Positions 12,801 through 26,200 of a DNA stretch of 64,000 nucleotides are shown here, in pieces. The notes beneath the pieces are model-generated. The model was not told the origin of the DNA, ran no database searches, and worked only from the letters and a program-made list of their open reading frames with translations. The position numbers and the translations under genes are program-made. Numbering within the stretch: the first letter of the stretch is position 1; each line of letters begins with the position of its first letter. The DNA lies in contig NC_063012.1 in NCBI RefSeq assembly GCF_020509005.1, forward strand, positions 8,804,001 through 8,868,000, given 5' to 3'. The stretch comes from Fulvia fulva (lineage: Eukaryota > Ascomycota > Dothideomycetes > Mycosphaerellales > Mycosphaerellaceae).

Positions 12801-14832
12801 GATCTTTAACGCCTGCCTATAGACCGGGTACCACCCGATAGCTTTTAAACAATCGACGATAGTGGTCCTACGTAAGCCGTAGAAGGAAGACTATACGTAG
12901 GTGAAGTCGTACCGCCTAATTACGCTCCTTAACACTCTTAGGAAGGCGCTTAAGAAGCTAGTTATAACAAGACTCTCCGAGGCGGTAGAGGAACACTCCC
13001 TACTCCCGGACACCTAGATAGGTACGCGCCTATAGCGATCGACGCTATCCGCGATAGAACTTATTACCTCTTAGGTAAAGGCTATCTAGGATAAGAATAG
13101 GGACAAGGTGGCTTCCTTACTTAGCCTAGACATATCGGGAGCCTTCGACTACGTGTTATACCCGCGGCTACTCTATATCCTAAGGTCGAAAGGACTCCCT
13201 AAGTGGCTTGTTAACTTCGTACGGTCCTACCTCTAAATCCGTAGTACGTCGATCCTAGTCGGCTAGTATAGAAGCCTATTTTAAGTAGTCTATACTAGAA
13301 TCCCGTAAGGCTTAACGCTAGTACCTATTCTGTTCCTCTTCTTTATAGCGACGCTACTCCTAGCCCTAGAATCCTAGAACACCGCTACGAGCGGCTTCGT
13401 AGACGACACAAACATCCTAGCGTAGTCTTCCTCGACTAAGGAGAACTGTAGGCTACTAGAAGAGAAGCACAAGATCTACGAGGACTAGGCTAGGAGGCAC
13501 GGGGCTCGGTTTGCCCTAGAAAAGTACAATCTGATACACTTTACGCGCCGGCTACGGTTCTATAATATACAAGCTTCTATCTAGATATAGGGGTATACGA
13601 CTAACCCGGCAAATTAGCTTAGGATCCTCGGACTATAGGTAGACCCGGCGCTACGGTAGAGGAAGCACGCATAGGCAATATTACGGAAAGCTAAACAGAA
13701 TATAGCATTATACTAGAGGCTCACTACGTCTATATAGGGGGCGGACTTCCGGTAGTCACGACTTCTATATACGGCTATTATACGGCCAGTCCTTACCTAT
13801 AGTAGCTAAGTGTAGTCCTTAGGCGAGAGGGCCTGCCTATCGAAGGGACTCGTCGCGCCGCTAGCGAAGATCTAAAACTAATGCCTAAGGAAGGTCACCG
13901 GGGTATATAAGTCGACACTAACGAGGATGCTTAAGCACGAGACCGCTATACCGCCGATCGACCTATATATCTAGGGACTACGGACCTCCTACTTAGGCAA
14001 GTCGGTATAGTACCTAGTATAGAAGGTCATCGCTAGTACAGTCGTAAGGGCCCGCGAATTAGTACTAGCGTATAGGGGCATTCGACCCGGAAACGAGCCG
14101 AACTACCGGGCAAGGGACGAATAGCTAGCAATATAATAGGAAGGTAAGAAATCGTTTATAGAGCAACTATAGAAAGAGAGGTAGAACAACCAGGTTGTAG
14201 GGTATAGTGGACGCCCTTAGCTAGCGGGACAACCTAAGGAATAGTTAGCTACAAAATCCGCGGTCAAGTACCCCCCGAAGCTTATCTACTACCGCCTTAT
14301 AAGGGTATAGAGTAGTATAGTAACCTAACTACGAAGCGAACACATCGGCCTCTAGGGGTACCTATTATAGAGGAAGGTTCTAGAATACACGAATACTAGC
14401 TACCCCTACGGCTATCGCTCCTAGAACGTACGGTACGCACTTCTCGTCTATCCGAGGTAGTCGCTAGGAAGGGGGGAGTAGATAGTAAAGGCGAGGAACC
14501 GGACGATTAGGGCACTTCTTAATAACGCTAAGGACCTACGGCGTATTACGAACTAGATACTAGAGAAGGGCTAGCTAGAACAGTACCGCCTAGTAGGAAC
14601 AGTATAGGAAGAGAGGATACGACGTAGCGCGACGAGACCGGCTAGGAGCGGGGGCTAACGGGGTAGTAATATAGACTACGTACGTTTAGAGGGAAAGCTA
14701 AACTAGATAAGGAGTAGTCGGGGGCGGGAAGGGTTTTCACCTATTCGGGTTTCCCTTTGTACATAATAATAGATATATACCTATATAGGCCGGATAGGGT
14801 CCTAGAATAGGGGAATGACAAATCTATCTATC
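9818..14832 (+). mobile_element. LINE family B copy (B2), near full length, nested in LINE C
   Basis: A 13-bp duplication TATTATTCGTTAT (9,805-9,817 and 14,833-14,845) frames about 5.0 kb on the + strand. ORF1 remnants (gag-like, with a Cys/His-type stretch near 10,880-11,040) precede ORF2. ORF2 shows an endonuclease motif VVGDFNIYYP near 11,770, the RT palm SLDISGAF near 13,125, the catalytic FVDDTN near 13,395, and a C-terminal knuckle near 14,400 whose CPCG now reads YPYG. The 3' end has an ATCTATCTATC tail. RIP stops break every frame, so it is not functional. This copy gives the natural family B sequence across the point where B1 switches to the module. Confidence 0.85.
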
Positions 14833-14934
14833 TATTATTCGTTATCCGTAAGGTCCATTTCCGTACTAACCTACTATGTCTCCTAAGCCTATATCTCGCT
14901 ATCCGGCTGGCCCTAGGGCCGCTAGGGCCCCCTA
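14833..14934 (-). mobile_element. LINE family C copy, 5' remainder
   Basis: This short piece follows the second copy of the B2 target duplication and ends at the outer duplication of LINE C. Joined to 6,268-9,817 it completes the truncated LINE C. Minus-strand translation is a broken peptide just upstream of the endonuclease. Confidence 0.6.
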
Positions 14935-14947
14935 AATAGTATATATA

Positions 14948-17900
14948 ATAATAGTGAATAGCGACTTCGACAGATTTATAAAAGGCAAAGATAAGGACTA
15001 AGATACTAAGGTCTACTTACCCTAGGAACTATACGATTTCGAGGACTGTTTTAACCGTTAGGATATATCGAAGATCCTACCTTACCGCCCTAGTAAAGAC
15101 TATAAAATACACCTTAAAGACGAAACTAAGTCACCTCCTATTAAGTAGCTATACGTAATATCGTCTCGCGAGAATAAGGTAATTAAGAAGTAGGTCGATA
15201 ATTAGCTATAATCTAGAGCGATATAACAAAGTACGAGTCCGGCTTCTATACTAGTACTAATTATACATAAACTAGGCGGCGGTCTACGGGTCTATATTGA
15301 CTATAGAGCTCTTAATGCCCTTACGGTCAAAAGTAGATACCTAATACCGCTATTCTAAGAAACGCTAAACCGCCTAAATAGGAAGAAGTACTTTACTAAA
15401 CTCGATGTTATCTCTACCTTTAACCGTATTCGTATTACGGAGGGCTACGAATAGAAAACTACGTTTAGCACTCGCTATAGTTAATTCGAGTATATAGTAA
15501 TGCCTTTCGGCCTATATAATACTCTAGGAACATTCTAATTATATATTAACGATACGCTTAGGGAGTATCTCGATAACTTCTATTTAGTATACCTAGATAA
15601 TATCCTAATCTTTAGCGACATATTCGAGGAATATATATAATACGTACGTAAAGTGCTATAGCGTATACGTAAAGCCGGCCTATAATTAGATATCGATAAA
15701 TACGAGTTCTACTAAATAGAGACGAAGTACCTTAGTGTTATTATAGGAGTCGACGGTATCCGTATAGACCCGGAAAAGGTCGACGTAGTTAAGAACTAGC
15801 TTACTCTAATATACCTAAAGGATGTATAAGTATTCCTTAGGTTCGGAAACTTCTATCGAAGGTTTATATAGAACTTCTCTAAAATCTATATACCCCTTAC
15901 GAATTTAATAAAGACTAGTAAGAATAGTAAGCCGATACTATTCGTTTAGACAATAGAATACGAAGTAGCCTTCTAAGGATTAAAAGATACATTCTTAACG
16001 GATACGGTACTCGTATACTTTGTACTAGAGTTAGAAACTATAGTCGAAACAGATGCCTTAGATTTCGTTACTACGGTAGTAATTTTATAGAAACACGGAG
16101 ACGTCTAGAGACCGGTAGTATATATGTCTAAGAAGATGTTACTATAGGAGTATAACTACGAGATTTACGATAAGGAACTATTAGCTATCGTCCTCGCCTT
16201 CGAAGAATAGAGACCTAAGCTTACCGTTAACTTGGACGATAATATAGACACCAATTTCGAGGATACGAAGGATATAGATAATAATCCCGTTATTGTCTAC
16301 TCCGATCATAAGAACCTAGAACACTTTATAAGTACGAAATAACTTAATAGACGGTAGGTACGCTAGGTATAGTTCCTAGTATAGTTCGTATTCAAAATTA
16401 CCTATTGTCTAGGTATATAGGGTATAAAGCCTAATAGCCTTACTAGACGATCGTAAGATCTACCGTCGGATCTAAGCGATCTACGTCTATAGCATTAGAG
16501 CTAGGTTATCCGACCGCCCGCTCGCCTCGATATTAAGCTCAATTTAAGCGAGCTACGGGAGGGGGAGGTAGCGTAGTAGGCAGTATAGTAGGATTTACTT
16601 ATATAAGTCAAGGCTCTATATAACGAAGAGACCGTTTAGGCTACTATATAATAGCTATCCTAGAACTAGTAAGTACCCCTATTACGTAAACATAAGATCG
16701 ACGATCGTACGTCTAAAGTAGAAGATAGTATAATCTATATAAAGAACGCCTACGGAGGATATAGCTTATTTGTCCTAGAAGTTACTAGCGTAGTAGAACT
16801 TCGTACTCTAATTACGAAACATTTCTACGATATACCCGCGGCTAGGTATCCTAGCCGTAAAAAGACATTCGAGTTAATTAGTAGATACTACCGCTAGCTA
16901 CGTATAGTATAAACGATTAAGAGATTCGTCCGTAATTATATTATATATAGAATAACGGTCCCGTTAAATCAGTAGTATTAGGGCCTCCTTATACTATTAC
17001 CGGTACCCTTCGGAGTATAGAAGGATATCGCTATTAACTTCGTTATATATTTACCCGTAAGTAAGAGCTTAACCGATAGATAAATGTATAAGAACGTCCT
17101 TATAGTTACGGACAGGCATACTAAGGAGAGACACCTAATCCTAGTACTATAGATAGACGCCCTATATATTATATATATCTTTATCCGCTATATCTTTGTA
17201 CGTTATAGCATTCCTAAGAGCATCGTCTCGGATCGGGGCTCCTAGTAGACGTCTACGTTCTAGAGACGAGTTTACTCCCTACTTAGTATTTAATAACGAC
17301 TATCGACGGCCTTTTACCTAGAATCCGATAGATAGTCTAAAAACACGAATAAGGTTATAGAACGTTACCTTATAGCCTATATTAACTACGCCTAAGATAA
17401 TTAGGTTGATTAGTTACTACTTACCGAGTTTGCTACTAACAATTATATATTAGCTACTACTAGAGTATTACCCTTCTACGCTAATACCGGTCGTAACCTA
17501 GAATTTATCGATACTAGTCTAACCACCCCTATAAAGCTTATGCCCTATAAGTAACGACTCGATATAGAATCTCGATATAGAATCTACGAATACGTTTGCT
17601 AAGCGTATAAACTAGATATACGTATATCTAAGGTAAGAAATTGTATTAGCCTAAGCATTATAAGCAGATTTTATAAACGTATATCGCTAGCTACCTCCGA
17701 ATTATAATATCGGCGACGAAGTTTATATTAACACTACTCACTAGTTAATAATACGCCCGTCTAAGAAGCTCGACATTTAGAATGTAGGGCCGTACGAGAT
17801 CACTATAGCACTCCCGTATTAAAATGCTTACCGCGTTATAATACCTAATTAGTTAGGCAATCTCTATAATACTTTCTACGCCTCGCTCCTATAACTAGCT

Positions 17901-18597
17901 ACTAATGACCCCGAACCTAGACAGATCCTAGCACCGCCGCCTCTAATCGAGATCACCCGCGACGACGACGGCGAAATATCCGAAGAGTACTTTATAGAGG
18001 ACATACTCGATAGGAAATATTTCAAGCTAAAGGGAAGACTACTAAAACACTTACTACCAAAGTAAGACGAGTATAAGTACCTAGTAAAGTAGAAAGGATA
18101 CCGCGAGCCGAGCTAGGAGCTACTAGAAGTATTAGTAGGAGTAGCCGCCTCTATTATAGACTTCTACTATAACTTTCCGACGAAGTCTATACCCGCCGAC
18201 TTTAAGCCGCGATACGACTAGGTACCTAATAAGGACCGAGTTACTAGTATACTACGATCTTATACTAAGTCTAGGTAGTTGCCTATAGAGAATACGAGTA
18301 CGTCTATACTAGTAGTTATACCGCAAACTAATGCGCCCGTAAAGGCGTCTAAGCTATAAGTAAGAACGTTATACCGCTCGATAAGACTTAATACGAGTGC
18401 GATAGAGTTCGACACGCCTATAGTTGACCTATAAAGCTCTATAGAAACGAACGCTATATATATAGGCTCGGATACTTAATACGCTAGGGCTACTATAGAA
18501 CTGCGTATGCCTACTTCTATAAAGATAATAACGGATAGAAGTCTCTATAATAAGCGTTAGGAAAAGGATGTCGCTACACACCCTAAGCCTCTATATA
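14948..18597 (+). mobile_element. Ty3/gypsy segment 3: RT, RNase H, integrase, chromodomain
   Basis: Plus-strand translation, read through stops, shows the reverse transcriptase with PFGLYNT near 15,505 and YLDN (from YLDD, Asp to Asn by G-to-A) at about 15,589. RNase H follows (ETDA near 16,050, YSDHKNLEHF near 16,300), then the integrase core (VTDRHTK near 17,105, SIVSDRGS near 17,220). Near 18,070-18,120 lies a chromodomain (EYKYLVK, KGY) whose Trp codons read TAG. That order defines a chromovirus of the Ty3/gypsy group. The stops are mainly former TGG or CAA/CAG codons, as RIP predicts. Confidence 0.85.
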
Positions 18598-21500
18598 GAT
18601 AGATAGATTATTCATTCGCCTGTTTTAGTGCCCTATGGCCTATGCAGGTCTCTCGCTATTTAGGTCTATTTGTGTAGGTAGGAAACCCGATTAACGGATG
18701 AAAACCTCCTCGTCTTTGCCCTCCTCGTTCTTTCCTGTCTTGTCCTTTCGTTCTCCTTCCTTCAGGGTACGCTAGTGTCATAGTTGTTACCCTATGACTA
18801 CCTTGCCCGTAACCCTAGTGATGTCCTCCTCTCGATTCCCTTTCTCCCTTCTGTTTCCCCGGCTCTTCTCTCTCTCTCCCTCCTCTCTATCCACCTTTCC
18901 GTTTCTACTGCTAGGGAGAATTGCTCTAGGTAGTCCTCGTTAAGGATCCATCTTGTCACTCTCCTTATATCTTGTCTGTCCTAGATGATGGCCTGGTATT
19001 GCCTGTCTCTTGCCTTCGCCCTCCACTAGCTTCTCCCTTTTACCCACTTAGTACAGTTCAGCACCATGTGCTCCGGGTTTTGGGATAGGTAGCCACAGGG
19101 GCAACGTTTGGAATCGTATCCTAGGACTCTTCTTTGGTGCAAGTATGCTCTCAGCCCAATGTGCTCAGAGCGAATCTGGATAGCTATGCTTGCTTCCGCC
19201 CTCTTCAGGTCTTTATAGATAAGGTAGTTATACCTCCCGAAGGTCCTGGCCGCTAGTAGGGCTCCTGGCCTCACCGGTTTTTGGTTCTAACGCGTTTCCT
19301 ATAGGTGACCTACGATCCTTTCTACTTGGCTTTGCTTCTTTTTCCCTTTGTCCCCTGTGTTAGCTTGCTCCCTTAGAGCTTCTCTCTGTTCAAGGGCTGC
19401 TAAGATTTCCTGTGATGTTTTTAGGTCTGCTTCCTTCTGTGGGATTATGTATGGCCGGTTAGGTCTTCTCCTCCTCTCCCACTGGGTTCTTATCCTTTGA
19501 GTAGCTACTTGGATGGTTCCCTAGGCTGGGTATGCTGATGTCTTCTCTGCGTATTGACACCTTATGCCCTGGAGGTACTCCCTAATAGGGGCTGTACCTG
19601 ATTCCATTTCTATTGTCCTATGAGGGGTTGACTTGTATGCCCCTAGTACTCTCTTTAGGCAGGCTGCCTACGCTCTATTAAGGGGGTCCTCAATTCTCTT
19701 CGGGATGTGTTTTTCCGCTACCCAAATTGCTGCTCTATATAGCATTTCGGGCTTGACAATGGCCTTGTACATAGTCTGGGCCTTTATGAAGGTCGCCCCC
19801 CAGGTTGACGTAGTGAGTCTCTCGATTGATTGTCTATTAGTGTCCGCTCTCGCTTGCGCCTTCTTCACTTGTGGTCCCTAGCTGAGTTTCGGGTCTAGCT
19901 ATATCCTAAGGACTCTGAGTTCCCTTGTAGGATAGGTCTCGAACCCCTAGATTTTTACTAGTGCTGCCAAGTTGTCTTTTGTCTTTGCCTTACTAAAATG
20001 GATAAGTTGGTACTTGTCCGGTACGAATTTTGCCCTATGCTCTCTTGCCCACTTTTCGCATTGTCTATGTCTCTCCTCTAGGAGTGCGCAGTTTTCCTCT
20101 ATAGACCCCGACTACGCTAGGATATTTGTGTCATCCACGAACCCCGATGCTAAGGTGTTTGCTGTTTCTAGGAGTGGGGTCAGGTCGGCTATAAAGAGGA
20201 GGAACAGAATTGGGGAGAGTGTAGAGCCCTCTAGGATGCCCGTGTTCGCAATTAGGGTCTACGGGGCTTTGAAGGACCCTAGGAGGATCTAGGTTGTTCT
20301 GTCCTTAAGGAATGACTGCACAAAGTGTACTATCTAGGCTGGGATGCTTTTCATTCTAAGGATGTGTAGGAGCCTTACGTAGGACACATTGTCGAAAGCC
20401 CCTAATATGTCTAGTGAAAGTAGTGAGGCTACCTTGTTGTTACTATAGTGCCAGATGTGTCTGATTTGCTCTGTGATCAGTTCGACTGCTATGAGGGTAG
20501 ATCTCTTTTGTCTCCCCCCCATTTACGTTGCCGGGAGGAGGTTGTGTTCTTCTACTATTCCGGTGAGCCTTATAGCCACGACCTTCTCTAGGAGCTTCCC
20601 TAGTGTGTTTAGCAACGCAATTGGTCTATATGACTTCAACTTGGTATAGTCTTCCTTTTGGGGTTTCCTTAGGACGCAAGTCAGTGATTGCCTAAAGGCC
20701 TTTAGGCAATACCCCTGCTTTATGTACTAGGTAAAGATTGGCGTAAGCACTAGAGTAATAAGGCTGCTACTAGCTTTTAGGTAACAGTTAGGGATCTTGT
20801 CTAGGCCTAGGGCTTTGTTGCCCTTCAGTTTCTTAATAATGTTTCCGATCTCTATAGCAGACACTTGCTAGTTAGCCTCCCTTAGCGGAGGAATGTGTGT
20901 TCCTAGGATGTTGCTTAGGTCTGCCTCTACCTGAGTCCCGAAGAAGTGGTCTGCGAATGCTTTCGCTTTCCCTATCGGAGTGGTTTGCGTTTCCCCGTCT
21001 TGGTCCTGTATTAAGGGAAACTGGGGCGGGGAGTTTCGTTCCTCGTCTAGTTTCCTAGCCCATTCTGCTAGTCTCTAGATTTGTTCCGGGTGTTCTGTGA
21101 TCATCCCTACAGTTGACCTCCACTCCTGCGTCTTGTCTCTTCTGATCTGCGCCTTCTTTGCTTTGTACGCGTTGTTATAGGCTTCCTAGTTTGCTTGGGT
21201 GCGTCGTTGCTCCCATCTCCTTCTTGCTCTCCTTGCCTCCTTGACTTTGGCTGTGCACTCTAGTGTCCAGTATGGCTTCTGGTATAGCGACCATCTCTTC
21301 TCAGGTATATGGGCCTGGGCTGCCCTTTATATAGCTTCTATCAGCTGTTCTAGTTCGCCTTCTAGCCGCTGCTGTACTAGTGTCCACTCGGCCTACTTCT
21401 AGCAGAGCCTCCTCTCAGGTTCCCTCTCCTCCTTAACTATGAGTTGGATGTCGGTTTGGATTGGATAGTGGTCTGATGAGGACTCTAGTTGGTCATTGAC

Positions 21501-23139
21501 TGTGCAGCTTTCTACCCGTCGTGTTAAGGCGTGGGACATGAAGCATAGGTCTAGCGTGCTAGAACTGTTGTTTCTAGCCCAAGTTTCTGTTCCCTTTGGC
21601 GTGATCAAGTCCATTTGGGCTGTTTCCATCTGACCAATGAGCCTCCCTACTAAGAAGTGGTGTGCTAGGGTGAAGTCCGATCCCCACTTTAGGTGGTAGA
21701 GGTTGAAATCTCCTATCACGATGTTGTGGTTTTGTTGGTTCATTGCTTCCGGGAGCCTTCCTAGCGTGTGTAGTTGTGTGCTACTTCTGGACTCTAGAGG
21801 TGGGTTGTATACGCTATGGATCAGGACTTGGCCTTGAGTTGTTTTAAGCTGCACTATAGTGATATCCCTGTCGGTACTCGGCCAGGCCTGCTAGTCCTCT
21901 GCTAGTACCTTCTTACTAACATAGATACAAGTTCGTGGGACTCCCTCGGTTCTGTTTATTACTACGTGGTATCTCGGGTCTCGCACAGTTGATGGAATCC
22001 TAGAGTGTAGGTTGATCTATGGTTCCTGTATTGCTATAATGTGGTGTTCCTCCGGGTCTAAGCAAGGAAGGAATCGTATTTAGCAAGCTAGCTACGAGAT
22101 AAGGTGACAAGTCTTAACCGCGCTTTCCTACTCATCTAGCACCACCGTGTAGCCTCGTTTCGAGAGGTTAGCCCGGAGCAAAAGCTTCCCTCTACGCCCT
22201 CCCTCCCTGTTTGCTCCTTAAGCCAATATCCACCTCTATAGGCCTGAGCCCTTTAGTGCTCTCTATTGACCGACATGCGCATCCGTCCTCTCGGGCTATA
22301 TAGACAGTGTTAGCCGTCGCTACTAGTGTACACTACGCCCTAGGTTTTGACGCCCTTCGCGTTACCGCAGCCTATCTCTAGAAAGCGGCCGTCTATGCCT
22401 CGCAGGTCTGCTCGGGGCACACACCACGCCGGGCAGCGTACTCCTTACGTTTCCACCTACTAACCAATATGAAGTTCCTTATCACCCTGCCCTCGATCCT
22501 CCCCGATCATAGAACTAATCCACTTGCATTATACGTCTTTTCCCCGTCCTAACAGCCGTCTTTTCCTTGCTTAGGCTATCGTCTTTTCCTCGTCGTAATC
22601 TACTATGTCAGACTAGGTGCGTTGTGTAGCGGGACAGGCAGTGCCTTAGGCAAAACCCTCGTTCCTATACCGGGTGTTTAATAGGCCCTTATAGGCTTCG
22701 TCGCGTGTCTACCTACCCACCGCATTGCCCGCTGGCAAACACTAGATTGTTTCGTAGTCCGCTCGACGCCGTTACATAGTCCGCTCAGTTGTTGTTCTGT
22801 AGTCCGCTCGTCTAATGTTCGTCGCTTAGCCCGCTCGGTTTGCGGTCTCCGGAGGTGAAAATTCTGCACTTATACTAGAGGTGTCCTATCGAGCGTATAG
22901 GCCACGGTTCCGCGCCCTTCTTACACGTAGAAAGAAGAGGGACTCGCTCCCGACACGAGTACACGCTCGTCGGATGGTTTTCATACCCGTTTTGCTAGTA
23001 GTCCTCTATTCGCCGCGGCTTCGCCTACGCTACGCGCCCGTCGCGCCTACGACGCTCCAGCGTGAGAATACTTGGCTCTCTCGTAGCTAGACGAGAGGTT
23101 CGTAGCCGACACCACGTATAGGTGATTCTCGTCGTCGAC
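18598..23139 (-). mobile_element. Tad-type LINE family A, unit 1 (A1), chimeric with 5' module
   Basis: The 15-bp duplication CTAAGCCTCTATATA (18,583-18,597 and 23,140-23,154) shows an insertion into the gypsy 3' region. On the minus strand one reads a C-terminal CCHC knuckle (CPCG...H...C, 19,026-19,274), the RT thumb (TTSTWGATFIKA, 19,668-19,868), the RT palm (LLSLDILGAFDNVSY, 20,334-20,522) and the endonuclease (NIVIGDFNLYH, TLDLCFMSHAL, SSDHYPI; 21,399-21,854). The body stops in the endonuclease at about 22,060, where the module begins. RIP is much lighter here than in units 2-4 on the 3' side, but stops are still present. Confidence 0.9.
22061..23139 (-). repeat. WEIRD-like 5' module, copy in LINE A unit 1 (least mutated)
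   Basis: This is the least RIP-mutated version of the shared 5' module. It has no recognisable protein; the short open frames at 22,678-22,869 (minus) and 22,881-23,090 (plus) overlap different features and look incidental. It contains four or five loosely repeated copies of AGTCCGCTC (22,755-22,840). Near 23,075-23,095, at its outer 5' end, it has a hairpin with a six-base stem (CTCTCG and CGAGAG). The junction with the LINE is in the endonuclease region; the uninterrupted LINE A sequence at 1-300 shows what was replaced. Confidence 0.75.
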
Positions 23140-23260
23140 CTAAGCCTCTATATAGCCGTACTAGCTTAGCCGCCCGACGGATATAGTAATCGATAGTAAG
23201 GAGGATATTAAGAGTTTAGAGGGTGCTTAAGCTAGACAAGGTGGACTAGAGGATGATATA
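23140..23260 (+). mobile_element. Ty3/gypsy 3' spacer between LINE A units, copy 1
   Basis: This 121-bp piece of gypsy sequence is bounded by the target duplication of LINE A1 (23,140-23,154) and that of LINE A2 (CTAGAGGATGATATA, 23,246-23,260). The same piece recurs between units 2 and 3 and between units 3 and 4. The recurrence marks the units as tandem copies of a larger segment, not separate insertions. Confidence 0.8.
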
Positions 23261-26200
23261 GATAGATAGATAGGGTGTTTATTCGCCTATTTTAGTGTCC
23301 TATAGCCTATGTAGGTCTCTCGCTATTTAGGTCTATTTGTGTAGGTAGGAAACCCGATTAACGGATAAAAACCTCCTCGTCTTTACCCTCCTCGTTCTTT
23401 CCTATCTTGTCCCTTCGTTCTCCTTCCTTTAGGGTACGCTAGTATTATAGTTGTTACCCTATAGCTACCTTGCCCGTAACCCTAGTAATGTCCTCCTCTC
23501 GATTCCCTTTCTCCCTTCTATTTCCCCGGCTCTTCTCTCTCTCTCCCTCCTCTCTATCTACCTTTCCGTTTCTACTACTAGGGAGAATTGCTCTAGGTAG
23601 TCCTCGTTAAGGATCCATCTTATCACTCTCCTTATATCTTATCTGTTCTAGATAATAGCCTAGTATTGCCTATCTCTTACCTTCGCCCTCTACTAGCTTC
23701 TCCCTTTTACCTACTTAGTACAGTTCAGCACTATATGCTCCGGGTTTTAGGATATATAGCTATAGGGGCAATGTTTAGAATCGTATCCTAGGACTCTTCT
23801 TTAGTATAAGTATACTCTTAGCCTAATGTACTTAGAGCGAATCTAGATAGCTATACTTGCTTCCGCCCTCTTTAGGTCTTTATAGATAAGGTAGTTATAC
23901 CTCCCGAAGGTCCTAGCCGCTAGTAGGGCTTCTAGCCTCACCGGTTTTTAGTTCTAACGCGTTTCCTATAGGTGACCTACGATCCTTTCTACTTAGCTTT
24001 ACTTCTTTTTCCCTTTGTCCCCTATATTAGCTTGCTCCCTTAGAGCTTCTCTCTGTTTAAGGGCTACTAGGATTTCCTATAATGTTTTTAGGTCTGCTTC
24101 CTTCTATAGGATTATATATAGCCGGTTAGGTCTTCTCCTCCTCTCCTACTAGGTTCTTATCCTTTAAGTAGCTACTTAGATAGTTCCCTAGGCTAGGTAT
24201 ACTAATGTCTTCTCTACGTATTGACACCTTATACCCTAGAGGTACTCCCTAATAGGGGCTGTACCTGATTCCATTTCTATCATCCTATAAGGGGTTGACT
24301 TGTATACCCCTAGTACTCTCTTTAGGTAGGCTACCTACGCTCTATTAAGGGGGTCCTCAATTCTCTTCGGGATGTGTTTTTCCGCTGCCTAAATTGCTGC
24401 TCTATATAGCATTACGGGCTTAATAATAGGCTTGTATATAGTCTAGGCCTTTGTAAAGGTCGCCCCCTAGGTTAACGTAGTAAGTCTCTCGATTAATTAT
24501 CTATTAGTGTCCGCTCTCGCTTACGCCTTCTTCACTTATAGTCCCTAGCTAAGTTTTAGGTCTAGCTATATCCTAAGGACTCTAAGTTCCCTTATAGGAT
24601 AGGTCTCGAACCCCTAGATTTTTACTAGTACTACTAAGTTGTGTTTTGTCTTTATCTTACTAAAATAGATAAGTTAGTACTTGTCCGGTACGAATTTTGC
24701 CCTATACTCTCTTGCCTACTTTTCGTATTGTCTATGTCTCTCCTCTAGGAGTACGTAGTTTTCCTCTATAGACCCCGACTACGCTAGGATATTTATATTA
24801 TCCACGAACCCCGATGCTAAGGTGTTTGCTGTTTCTAGGAGTGGGGTCAGGTCGGCTATAAAGAGGAGGAACAGAATTGGGGAGAGTGTAGAGCCCTCTA
24901 GGATGCCCGTGTTCGCAATTAGGGTCTACGGGGCTTTGAAGGACCCTAGGAGGATCTAGGTTGTTCTGTCCTTAAGGAATGACTGCACAAAGTGTACTAT
25001 CTAGGCTGGGATGCTTTTCATTCTAAGGATGTGTAGGAGCCTTACGTAGGACACATTGTCGAAAGCCCCTAATATGTCTAGTGAAAGTAGTGAGGCTACC
25101 TTGTTGTTACTATAGTGCCAGATGTGTCTGATTTGCTCTGTGATCAGTTCGACTGCTATGAGGGTAGATCTCTTTTGTCTCCCCCCCATTTACGTTGCCG
25201 GGAGGAGGTTGTGTTCTTCTACTATTCCGGTGAGCCTTATAGCCACGACCTTCTCTAGGAGCTTCCCTAGTGTGTTTAGCAACGCAATTGGTCTATATGA
25301 CTTCAACTTGGTATAGTCTTCCTTTTGGGGTTTCCTTAGGACGCAAGTCAGTGATTGCCTAAAGGCCTTTAGGCAATACCCCTGCTTTATGTACTAGGTA
25401 AAGATTGGCGTAAGCACTAGAGTAATAAGGCTGCTACTAGCTTTTAGGTAACAGTTAGGGATCTTGTCTAGGCCTAGGGCTTTGTTGCCCTTCAGTTTCT
25501 TAATAATGTTTCCGATCTCTATAGCAGACACTTGCTAGTTAGCCTCCCTTAGCGGAGGAATGTGTGTTCCTGGGATGTTGCTTAGGTCTGCCTCTACCTG
25601 AGTCCCGAAGAAGTGGTCTGCGAATGCTTTCGCTTTCCCTATCGGAGTGGTTTGCGTTTCCCCGTCTTGGTCCTGTATTAAGGGAAACTGGGGCGGGGAG
25701 TTTCGTTCCTCGTCTAGTTTCCTAGCCCATTCTGCTAGTCTCTAGATTTGTTCCGGGTGTTCTGTGATCATCCCTACAGTTGACCTCCACTCCTGCGTCT
25801 TGTCTCTTCTGATCTGCGCCTTCTTTGCTTTGTACGCGTTGTTATAGGCTTCCTAGTTTGCTTGGGTGCGTCGTTGCTCCCATCTCCTTCTTGCTCTCCT
25901 TGCCTCCTTGACTTTGGCTGTGCACTCTAGTGTCCAGTATGGCTTCTGGTATAGCGACCATCTCTTCTCAGGTATATGGGCCTGGGCTGCCCTTTATATA
26001 GCTTCTATCAGCTGTTCTAGTTCGCCTTCTAGCCGCTGCTGTACTAGTGTCCACTCGGCCTACTTCTAGCAGAGCCTCCTCTCAGGTTCCCTCTCCTCCT
26101 TAACTATGAGTTGGATGTCGGTTTGGATTGGATAGTGGTCTGATGAGGACTCTAGTTGGTCATTGACTGTGCAGCTTTCTACCCGTCGTGTTAAGGCGTG

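Noticed and set aside
22881..23090. Small Arg-rich open frame repeated in each LINE A module
   Set aside because: It runs against the LINE direction, is destroyed in the RIPed module copies, and has no initiation context; its repetition only reflects the tandem array.
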